This document shows positions 35,855 to 45,210 of a stretch of DNA of 64,000 bases, piece by piece. Within the stretch, counting starts at the first letter, position 1. Every line of letters starts with the position of its first letter. Source of the stretch: Hyaloscypha bicolor E (Eukaryota; Ascomycota; Leotiomycetes; Helotiales; Hyaloscyphaceae); contig NW_020194620.1 in the NCBI RefSeq assembly GCF_002865645.1, forward strand, positions 627,353 to 691,352. Reading direction: 5' to 3'. A program made the position numbers and the translations under genes. The notes beneath the pieces are model-generated. The model ran no database searches. It saw nothing but the letters and a program-made list of their open reading frames with translations, and was not told the DNA's origin.

Positions 35855-36010
35855 TCAGTTCACCAACTCGCTTCCTGCAGGCTTCTGCACCCAATCGATC
35901 TCGTCCTTCGCGGTCGAGTATTCCTCGCAAATGGTGCGAATCTGAAGTATGGTTTGGGGCACGAGCCCAGCCAGGCCAACCAGGCCAGCAATGGCGAATG
36001 CACCGTCCAT
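35855..36010 (-). pseudogene. possible HeLo-like N-terminal domain fragment
   Basis: The peptide MDGAFAIAGLVGLAGLVPQ followed by ICEEYSTAKDEI looks like the start of the HeLo-like N-terminal domain found on fungal NLR and ankyrin proteins, which opens with a small-residue helix of the GLVGLAG kind. It stops about 50 residues in, and nothing downstream continues the domain. Similarity is by eye only; a chance hydrophobic peptide is possible. Confidence 0.25.
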
Positions 36011-37366
36011 GCTTCCATTCTTCTTCCCTTTGTCGTCATTGAAGGTGGTGCTCAATCAAGTCTCGGCCAGAGTGCACCGCTGCTTCATGGTCCGGCCGCC
36101 CAGTCTCCCCAGGAGGGCAATCCTCACACTGAGAACCCATATAGCTGTCACAGTATCGCCTCCTGGACGCACGGACGAGAATTGATATAAAGTCGGGATG
36201 GAGAGGTCCTTTTGACTTTTTAAACTTGTTCTCCCGGCGCTGAGTGCTGGTGCTGCGGCAGAGCAACAGGGCTGAGAGGAACCCTATTGGGGTTAAACTT
36301 TTGGGGCCATCTCCGCACGCCAGGATGTGGATTTGGTCAAGGGCCGAAGCAACTCAGCGGTAAACCCTTGCCGATACCCATGACGAATTAATTGGATGTT
36401 GTTTCGTGGTTCAACTGACAGCGGTGATGAGAAGTTGATGGACAGAGGTGTGTTTTGAGTTGTTTGCAATGGAGGAAATTGATGGAGAAAAAGGAGCAGT
36501 TCAGTTCAGGTCAGGGGGTTAAAATAAGCTCAATAGCTTCTGACAAGCGAGGCGTCTCGATTGGGCAGTCTCCTTCCCCATCAGAACGCCGAGTAGGCTT
36601 AGAATGAATTTAAGAAATGAATTTATGACTTCCCGATGTTTCTAACATTTTCCTCGTTGATAAGAGCAGTATTTGTAGAGCAACTCACTGTACTTAATAA
36701 ACCAAATCTTTAACATGCCTGCCTCTGGCGGCAGGGATCGAGAACGTGCAAACGAAACAAAGCAATACGAGTATTGAGTTCGGTACGGAGCGGTACGGAG
36801 CGTGCCGTAGAAGCACCCTTGAGTCGTTAGTGGAACTCAAGGATTAAATACGTAGTACATACATTATCTGGGCAGAGTTTGTGTCAGACGTTGGTTGGGC
36901 GTAAGGCTATTTAAAGGTACTGAGGGTTCTTGCACTCGCTAACATGCCCTGCACTTCAAAGGATTCCCAGCCCAATGGGATGGAAATCCTTCAGCCACGG
37001 CATCACGAAAATTACATCTCCAGCGAATCGAGACACCCCACAGCTGTGTGCGGGGAGTTCCGAAGCATAATCTTCTGGAAAGTTCATCCGTATTACCTTC
37101 CGTGGAACGAGCTAATTTCTTGATATATGCTGCCACCCCCGCGCTGCGCGTCTCGCGCAGCGCATCTCAACCCTCAGCCTTTGTCTCAGAATTTCAACGC
37201 CTTTCAAGATTCTATTTGTCTTGATCCCAACTACCTCCTCTTTATCCATGCTGGCAAACCCCTGAGGAGATTTACGATAAGGGCGCGCAGCAGCGCAAGA
37301 GCGATCTCAGGTGGCTTGAGTGGATGCGACGAGGTTGTTGCGGGACTTTGGGGGAAGGTTCGACCA
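36011..37366. other. intergenic, no supported gene
   Basis: Contains a duplicated GGTACGGAGC near 36,782-36,800 and a GC-rich perfect palindrome around CGCTGCGCGTCTCGCGCAGCG near 37,140-37,161. Frames overlap on both strands without recognisable features. Confidence 0.45.
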
Positions 37367-38694
37367 ATGGCTGACATCAAACGAGGCGTCCACACCTCAG
37401 CGGTGGGAAGCCAATATGGTGCGAAACGTCTATCTATGGCTTCCACGTTCCTGGATGCTGATGCTGTTCAGTCGAGGGGAGTCTTTACTACTATGCTCCG
37501 AACAAGGCAGCTCCAATCTTGTTCGGGATCCTTTTTCTCATCTCCTTTGTCTTCCACGTGCGCCAAACTTCGTAAGCACACCTTAAACTCTCCAAACCAT
37601 TTTCTAACCTCGCGGACAGCCGGTACAAGTCCTGGAAGATCACAGTTATGCTTCCCTGGTGCGCCCTTACTATTGGCGCTGGCTACATCCTCCGTGAAGT
37701 CGGAGCATTCAAGTACAACAATGTCAACATCTACATTGCATCGATGACGATAATCTACTCAGTGCCGTAGGTCCCCCTTTCCACAAGTCGAACTTCCCTT
37801 GAACTTCAACTGACACAAGCTAGCCCCCTTTACGAAATGTGCAACTACCAAATCCTCAGCCGCCTCCTCTACTACGTCCCTTACCACTCCCCCTTGCACC
37901 CAGGTCGCATCCTTACCACCCTCGGCGGCATCTCCGCCATTGTAGAGACATTCAACGGCAACGGCGTCAGCTACTGGGCCAACATCAAAGTCTCGCCCGG
38001 CAAACAACGCATGGGCCTCGCGTTCCTCAAAGCCTCGCTCGTCATCCAGCTTGTCATGCTCTTCGGCTTCGTCTCTCTAATCTGCTGGTTCCACTACAAC
38101 TGTCATAAAAAAGGTCCTTTCCCAAAACCTATAAAAGACGTGCTAATCACGCTCTACGCCTCCTCCGTGCTCATCGGGATCCGTGCAATATATAGAACAG
38201 TGGAGTATTACAGCGTCACGATATTTATCTACAAACCCGACATGGACCCCTCTTCCGCCTCGCCACTCATCAAATACGAAGCCTTCTTCTGGGTCTTCGA
38301 AGCACTTCTCATGCTCACTAACTCGGTCCTCTGGAATGTCCGTCACCCGATGGAACACTTGCCGAGAGATAGTAGAGTTTACCTGTCTGAGGATGGAGTC
38401 ACAGAGATTACCGGGCCCGGGTATGAGGATTTGCGGTTCTTTGTTATTGCCATGGTGGATCCGTTTGATCTGATTGGGTTGGCGATGGGGAAGCATATCA
38501 GGAAAGAGTTTTGGAAGGAGGAGCACGGGAAGTCTAAGGGAGGGGATGAGGAGAGTGGAGGTAAGGAGGATGCTGAGAAGGCTGCCGGCGCGGGTGGGGA
38601 TGGGTTTGGTGTCGGAAAGGAAAAGGTCGTTATATCAGAGGAAAAAGATAGTAGTTCCAGGCAGGTCTTGGATGAGAGCAGGGCCGGGAATTAA
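37367..38694 (+). CDS. RTA1-like seven-helix membrane protein
   Basis: Proposed exons: 37,367-37,418, 37,472-37,571, 37,620-37,766 and 37,824-38,694 (389 aa). The last three exons are firm (GTAAGC...CAG and GTAGGT...TAG junctions). The family order is visible: EGSLYYYAPNKAAPILFG at the first helix, a FHVRQTS-RYKSWK loop, AGYILREVGAF, then PPLYEMCNYQILSRLLYYVP and the IRAIYRTVEY segment. The C-terminal 75 residues are charged and low-complexity. RTA1-family proteins are implicated in lipid translocation and resistance to membrane-active compounds; substrate here is unknown. The first exon is uncertain: its donor is a weak GTGCGA. The alternative start at 37,436 would need a 1-base indel in the G-run at 37,476-37,479. 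Confidence 0.8.
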
Positions 38695-39678
38695 GGCTTT
38701 GTCAGTCATATATCCCCAAGTCTGATGTTCCTGAACGATTTTTAATAACAATCCAGTGCATCACTGGTTCCCCATATGTTTATCCCGAAAAATATCGCTC
38801 ATTGCCGAATTTCTCTTCAAATAATTTCGTCTTTGTACTTTCTATCCACTCCCTCCTCCCCAACCGCTCATTTATCACTGCGCCAGTGCGCCGAACCGGA
38901 GGCCAGCTCGCACGTTAAGGTAGCCGCCGTTTCCGCCAGCGAAAGGTTGCCTTCCTATGAGCCGGCAGGCGTTCGAAAGAAGTACGAGTATGTCGAGAGC
39001 GCAGCATTCATCTAAAATTCGAGGTACCTTCCTCAGCCCCTGAACATGGTTGGGCATCCCCCGCTAAAGTTCGCTAAATTTAGCGAGAAGCTTCCCCTGA
39101 AATGGAAGGTTTTTTTGTTCTATAGTGACCTCTTTCCCTGATGTAGGAGATGGCCGCTGGTCATACGTTTGAGCAGTAATGAAAATATAATGGAAGGAAG
39201 TTAGGCTGAATGTGCACACATTCCGGCAAATTATCCCCAGAAAGCGGGCAGCCACACTCGCCTCGCCCACCCTAACCTCGGCCTTCTCACTTCCACAAAG
39301 GTCACATCAAAGCTATCAGCCTCGGACTACTATTCATTCTGTTACCAGCAAAGAGCGAGACTGGAACAGTGAATAGTAGATTTTTCTCTCAGCTCAACAT
39401 ATCAGGATCAATTTTGGCACCCGCCAAACAGACAAAGACTCCGAGCACGACCTTCATTGTGCAACCGTTGTGCAAAGCTAGACTTCGACATCTTACTTTC
39501 AAGGAGACATAAAACTTCTCTGGGACAGCTTGTTGCAGAATTGAGTTCAGTCACATAATGGGAGGCTGAAACCTGTTTATTTTGTAGCCTGCTGGCCCCG
39601 CTCTAGTCAACGCCCTCACCATGTTGGCTGAATTAGTCATCAAAGCAAGCTCTGCTGTCGGTCTCCTCTGACAATATA
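38695..39678. other. intergenic, no supported gene
   Basis: A small palindrome GCTAAATTTAGC lies near 39,073-39,084. Otherwise only short frames without recognisable features. The right end is upstream of the BTB relic. Confidence 0.45.
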
Positions 39679-40220
39679 TTGGCTTTGGGTTGGAGATCGA
39701 CTAATACAAGAGTGTTCTTCAAAGAGGCATACATGGTCAAAATCTCCGTTGGCCCGGACCACAAGCTGTGGGTGTTGCCAGAGCAGCTTCTTTGCGATCG
39801 AGTCGACTTCTTTAAGTCGGTATTCCGGAGTGGTCTACAAGAGAGCAAGGAGAAGATCCTCGAGCTCCCTGAAGACGACTCAACTTCTTTCGCCTATATC
39901 CTCGATACAATATTCAGAATCGACGACCCGCAGGCAAGCGAATTTGGCGATAGTCATGAGGATCGACAGCTCTTGTGATGCAAGATCTAGGTCTTGACGG
40001 ATAAAATGGGTTGCTCTCACCTTTGAGATGCCGGTACAGCTACGATTCGGAATTCTGGATAGAGATAAGCAAGCGTCGGAAATCGGATCAAGATTTCCCT
40101 CTGGTTTCTTCTGCCGCAGCAAATTTCTTTTATGGGAATACAGCCGATGATGGATCGATGCGGCGCGGCAGACCATCTCTGGCTTTCTGGCAATGCGTCA
40201 GCACATTAAACCTCTTATAG
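39679..40220 (+). pseudogene. BTB/POZ protein pseudogene with RIP-like stops
   Basis: The first part reads VKISVGPDHKLWVLPEQLLC, DRVDFFKSVFRSG and ILELPEDDSTSFAYILD, parallel to the intact BTB gene at 40,557. After about 39,978 the matching segment reads (stop)CKI(stop)VLTDKMGC where the neighbour has WCRTWVLADKLGC. Both Trp codons have become TGA/TAG and Thr has become Ile, all by G-to-A or C-to-T. A further frame change follows, then the homologous SAAANFFYGNT segment. It is a decayed tandem duplicate. Confidence 0.8.
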
Positions 40221-40556
40221 AGGACAGGAGCTTGGGAATTCTGGCACTCGTTGAATGAAGGACGCTTCCGATGAGCTCCCTCTTATTATGGAAGGAGGAA
40301 GCTTGGGAAAACTTGACTTATCTACAAGTGGTCTAGAACAATGAATTATACACATCAAATCTCCTGGCATTGGAAACGTTGGTCCTCAAGCCTAGGAAGT
40401 GAATTCCTCCTAAATTTTGAAGATGAAGAAACTCATCTTTGGGAAATTTACAAATTTGGAGTGTTTTCAGGAATCTGTATATTCAACCAAACGCTTCTAA
40501 ATAACCCATCACCTTCGTCACCTCTCGCATCTACGCTCCTTAGCAAAACACTTAAG

Positions 40557-41296
40557 ATGGAGTTACCCGAAGAAAAGAAGAAGCCAAAGCTGATCGGCGA
40601 GTAAGCACATCCCATTGCACTGTGTCAAAGTACGATTTGGAACTCATCATTGCCAGGTACTTCAAGACCGACAACCTGGCCGGTCCACCGATGGTTCGCA
40701 TTTACGTTGGATCGCAAAGGCGTCTGTGGGTTCTTCCAGAAGAAGCTCTCTGCGACCGAGTCAAATTTTTCAAGTCAACATTCCAAGGCGGTTTCCGAGA
40801 GGGTAACGAGAAGGTTTTAGAGCTTCCGGAGGATGATCCAGTCGCATTTGGGTACAGTCTCAATCACATCCTTCAAGGATGGGCAAGAGCAGACGATATC
40901 AACAAGCTAGGAGACCCGGAAGCTGTCAGTATGGCATGGTGTCGAACCTGGGTTCTCGCAGACAAGCTGGGCTGTCCAAATCTTTCGAGGCATGTCAAAA
41001 CCAACTACTTTGATCACTTGTCAAATCTTTCTCTGGGCAAGAAAATGATCCCACCTGCCGCAGCACAATACCTTTACGAAAACACCTCGGAGCCCTGTGA
41101 ATTGCGAGAGACACTTGTGAGGGTAGCCGTGGACACATATGAGGCGTTTGATTGTTGTTGCGAAGACCGTATGAGGCAGTGGTCGGAATCTGCCGCATCC
41201 CATCCTAAATATCTCTCAGACATCATGGCATTGCTCAAGAGCAGGCTCCTCAAGAATCCACCAACCAAGGATGTTTGCGAGAAGCATCGGAAGTGA
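40557..41296 (+). CDS. BTB/POZ domain protein
   Basis: Two exons: 40,557-40,600 and 40,657-41,296, joined by a 56-nt intron (GTAAGC...CCAG), giving 227 aa. The spliced product begins MELPEEKKKPKLIGEYFKTD, then PPMVRIYVGSQRRLWVLPEE and LLCDR-type segment ALCDRVKFFKSTFQGGF, then VLELPEDDPVAFGYSLNHIL. This is the beta-strand/helix pattern of fungal BTB domains (residues about 20-110). The rest is helical with no second domain. Such short BTB proteins are abundant in ascomycetes and their partners are largely unknown. A decayed duplicate lies immediately upstream in the same direction. Confidence 0.85.
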
Positions 41297-41689
41297 AGGG
41301 CTGCACTTATTACCCGCACTTATGATTCTGAGAACTAAGATCTTACATGGGGGAAGAAGAGAGGAGCGGAATGTGTCCTTACCTAGAACAGATGCATTCA
41401 ACATGGCATTTGTTTGGCTATTAAAGGTCAGAAAACAGTGGTTCACATGAACTCTGCGGTAGCGAGGGTAGGTAGCTACTGGCCATCACGCTCTCAACAC
41501 AACACTAAATCATGCATCGTCCACATTTCATAAACGTCCCTGAACGTGACACAACGTGAGAGACGGCGTTGGAGGGGCTAATACCACTCAAACTAGTCCA
41601 CCACTGCCCCAGCAATCCTCTTCCACTCGGTCTCCAGATCATCCCACACCTTCTCCAAGGCCCACTCCTTCCTTAATATTGCTACCATC

Positions 41690-42100
41690 TCCTCCGTCTT
41701 CAACCAATAACTTTCTCCATTCTATCCATAGAATAAACTCCACTTCAAACTTTCCACCCTTGAATATCGCTCGCTGGAGGGAGGTAGCGTTCTGCAGGAG
41801 GGGCAAGAGGTTGACGACGATGCAGGTGCGGTGGTAGTGGGCGAGTGCCACAGCAAGGTGGACGTCTTCTGATGTTTCTGGATATTTGTGGTCAGCCAAT
41901 CTACTCGTAGAGTTCAGCAATCGCCGGACTCACTGGTATACATCTGCAACAGTCCTGGACTCAGACACAATACATCGACGGCCGCCTCCTTGCTCTCGAT
42001 TTCCCGACACACTTCATCTACGACTTTGACGAGACGACGTCCGCTTTTCGGTATGTATGTGAGCCTTCTGGGATCAACGCTTTCAGCTCGTATAGGATGC
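41690..42100 (-). pseudogene. internal fragment of a short-chain dehydrogenase/reductase
   Basis: Reading leftwards: LVKVVDEVCREIESKEAAVD, VLCLSPGLLQMYT, then across a preserved intron (GTGAGT...CCAG, about 41,863-41,930) TSEDVHLAVALAHYHRTCIV and VNLLPLLQNA. This matches the middle of fungal SDRs with a KxxxEIxxKE / LxLSPG / TSEGLD / YYSRxRFxxNLLPLL order. The GxxxGxG nucleotide-binding start and the active-site half are missing or scrambled. It is a relic. Confidence 0.6.
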
Positions 42101-42647
42101 GGTCTCTTGGTTCTTGTGCATTCGAGGCTCACAGGGCTGCGAGAGACACCATGTTGGAGGACATTTGTTGAAGGGGAGGAGATTGCTTGATCAACACTTC
42201 GAACAATGAGATAGAAATGAGGAAGAAGACCACGAAGGAAGTGAAAAGAAATCAAGGAATTTGGTGACTTTTAGCCATATATATAATCGTAACAGCACTT
42301 GCTAGATGACCAATTATTTCAATGTTTTGTGGATCAAAGGGTCTTTCTAACGAAGAAAGGAGGTAACGAGGGTAAGGCTAGCCTGAGGCTCAGCACGGAC
42401 CTTCTAACGCCCTAACCTCGTAAGCACAATATTAAGCAAGTGCAGCCCCTTCACCGTCCGAGCGGTTCGCGAAGTGTGTCATCAACTGTCAATTACGCCC
42501 ACAGCCAGACACAGTCACGCCCTTGATCCCGAGTTCCTCCTACTCTCCATTGCAAAATCTAAGCGGACCGTTTACGCTAGTTAAGCATTGATCATCTTCG
42601 AGTTTCGAATTGTGAAGTATATCTTCCCTCTGGGGAGAGACCAAAAC

Positions 42648-43232
42648 GACACCCCTGGGTGTCGATTGGGGTGTCGATTGGGGGCCACTAACCCAAAGTA
42701 GAGGCGCTCGGACAGGAACACCAAAAATCTTGCTTTCTCTTTAGTTTAATTTGACTTTATAAGGAATTAATATAATTTAATCCTTGCTTCATTTATTTAT
42801 AGCGATAATTAAGGGCTATTCAAATATAAACTTTTTATAAACTTTGGATTAGTAATAGCTCTTTAAATTAAAAATGTTAAAAATTTCACATTTTATAGCC
42901 TAAAGGTAAGCGTAAGAAAGCCTAGAAATTTAGCGAATAAGTCCCTAAAACTGGACATGAGAGCCCTATAAGCCCCTAATTTATAGTGTCTTATAGGGCC
43001 TAGAAACTAGAACTTAATTAAGTAGCATATAGAGAAATACTTCCGTTATAAGTTAGGAAGCACGTAATTATATTATAAGCCTTATAATATACTGGTTTAT
43101 ATTTATATTAAAAAATCTAACTTAAGATCTTTAAAGAGCTTAAGTAGCCAATTACAAGTCGTTAACGAGGGTAACACCCTGACCCCCAATCGATACCACC
43201 AATCGACGCGGGGGGAGGGGAGTGGGGGTATC
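42648..43232. mobile_element. AT-cored transposable element with GC-rich terminal inverted repeats
   Basis: The left end holds GTGTCGATTGGGG followed by TGTCGATTGGGGGCCA (42,659-42,687). The right end, read inversely, holds GCGTCGATTGGTGG followed by TATCGATTGGGGGTCA (43,180-43,209). Outer ends GACACCCC / GGGGTATC are bounded by AAAC on both sides (42,644-42,647 and 43,233-43,236). The core (about 42,730-43,160) is AT-rich with few CpA/TpG, like RIP DNA. No transposase is visible. The class is not determined. Confidence 0.7.
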
Positions 43233-43271
43233 AAACGATGTTCTCAACGTCAGCGCCCACCTCGTTTCAAT

Positions 43272-44874
43272 TTATGTCCTTCTCACTGCTTCCTGTCCTC
43301 CTTGACGATTCAGCCCCTTCAGTAACGTATCCCCATTCCCATGTTCGCAGTCGGGATCGTCTCGCTCCCCAGGTAAAAATATCCGCCTCGTGCTCGTGAA
43401 AGCTTCGGACTCATCGGCTGCCTTACTACCAGGACGAAGGCGTTTTGTTTCATCCACCTCACCACCTACCGTACTCGGCGATGGTGTTGGCAATGGTGTC
43501 TGGCCCAGAAGTCCCAGCAAACCGACCAGCACTCGTAGAAATGCGAGAAAGGCAGGCATTCTCATTAGGAGAAGGAGCATCTGTTGATCGGAGTATTCTT
43601 GGTGGGCTTCTTTAGGCACTGGCTGTTGTTCATTTGTTTCACTACTTTCTTTTTCATCCTGGGCAAGACTTGTCGTTGGAGAAAAGTTTCCGTTATCGAT
43701 TTGAGGACACTGCAGTTCATCTAAGGTATGGAGATCCACGAAAGCCTGAGCCAAGTTAACGAGCATAGGATCAGGGGTTTCTTGGACTGTAGGACTTTCT
43801 GCCCTCGGCAAAGAAGGTGGCTGTTTTGAAGTCGGCAGTTGTGGTTGAAGTGAACTACTGGATATCGTGCTTTGTTGTTGGTTGTAAGAGGCCGAAGGAG
43901 CTGTGGTGTTCGAAGTGTTCGAGAGTCCAGAATTCGAGGTGATATTTTGGAAAATCACCGATTTGGGGTCCGATACCTCCATTGGAATGGCATGCAGATT
44001 CGCCATTTCCATCTCAAACTCGAGCTCGCGAGCTCGTTCATCGAGGGGCGTCTTGAACGAGAAGCGTTCGCCAAAGTTGATGAGAGTCACCATGGAACCG
44101 TCTTCCTTCTTCGCGGTTGATGGAAACTTCATGAGTTTGTCTTTCACTCTCCCCTGGAGCTTTTTGAGCTTGCCTTGGATCTCAACACGCATTAAGAAAG
44201 GCTGGCCACTGTGTTCGAAAGTGAACGCTGTATGGACCTCGTTGCTGTGCATTGACTGGTCCTCCAGGTCATTCTCTACCAGATCCCATTTCAGTGTCTT
44301 ATAAGCCCAGCCGTTGCCTTTGCCTGGAAGCAAATGTCCAGAGAACCTCCACCTACTCGAGTACGTAGATGAAGATTCTGTCTCAACGCCCAGTCCACCA
44401 AATCCGTAGCCCATAAACTGGCCCGTTGGGGCAAGATGCAACGACCTTTTTCTGAGGACTGTCCTTTCTGGGCCAGCGAATCCCTTAGGCCCGTAGCAGT
44501 CAGTCATTTGGATCGGGCACTGAGAGTCGCTTCCCCTTCGGCGAAGCTTGGGGCCCAGCTCTCGCAACTCTTTGTCCTCATCATCCAACGTGACGCTCAC
44601 CGTGGCAGAGTGGAGTCGACAGTCTTTCGGTTGGCGAAAGCTGAGATCAAGGTAGATAATTCCTGCTAGATTCTTGTGCTCTCCGAGTATGCCATTGCGA
44701 CTTTTTGAAGAGGAACTTGCAGTCCACTTCGACTTTGTCGAAGGTCGCATGGCCTATACTTGCGTGTGATGAGCGATGGTCAAATCGTTCGAATCGTTCG
44801 AAATCATAACGTCCAAACTTGCGACTCCTGCGCATGCCGCGCTTCAAGATGGGCCGCGCTTGTTGAACTTCCAT
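43272..44874 (-). CDS. uncharacterised conserved fungal protein, apparent frameshift near the N-terminus
   Basis: The body is one long frame, 43,272 to about 44,710, with a beta-rich N-terminal half (GIIYLDLSFRQPKDCRL, VSVTLDD, TDCYGPKGF, TSRW-like YSSRWRFSGH, HTAFTFEHSGQPFLMRVEI). A Ser/Gln/Pro-rich linker follows, then a hydrophobic stretch (FLAFLRVLVGLLGLLG) that may be a membrane anchor. Upstream coding continues in a different frame: MEVQQARPILKRGMRRSRKF to KVEVDCKFLFKK. The frames meet at a run of five A (plus-strand T5 at 44,702-44,706), where one base too many breaks the reading. Either the assembly is wrong there or the gene is broken. A frame-own Met at 44,750 would give a shorter 492-aa protein. 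It diverges from the gene at 45,211. The function is unknown. Confidence 0.7.
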
Positions 44875-45210
44875 GACAGGTGTTGTCAAGAGAATTTGAT
44901 TCCAAGATGTTTGAGGACTGCGGGGTAGGTGGTTTTCAGCTGGGGCTGTGCTGTCCCGCGTTGCCAAGGACCGAGCAGCCCGGAGGAGAGCCTTACAGAC
45001 GATGCCCCTGTAGATGCATGACAATTGGCCAGTTACAGTGAAGCAGTACAGGCGATGCATCCTTGCTCATTCTTTAACACCACCTCCAAAAAGGATCCAC
45101 AAACCTTTCACCACATCTTTCATCCTCAGCGTCATTTTCAATTGGGATCATGACTGCAAGACCATCTATCCTATCAAACAGCTCTTTCGAACGTCAGAGG
45201 TATTGTCGAC
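44875..45210. promoter_or_regulatory. bidirectional intergenic region (336 bp)
   Basis: It lies between the start codons of two divergent uncharacterised genes. It is short enough to be a shared promoter. I see no clear TATA box. A CCTCCAAAAAGGATCC stretch near 45,083-45,100 and a CTTTCACCACATCTTTCATC pyrimidine-rich leader precede the right-hand gene. Confidence 0.5.
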
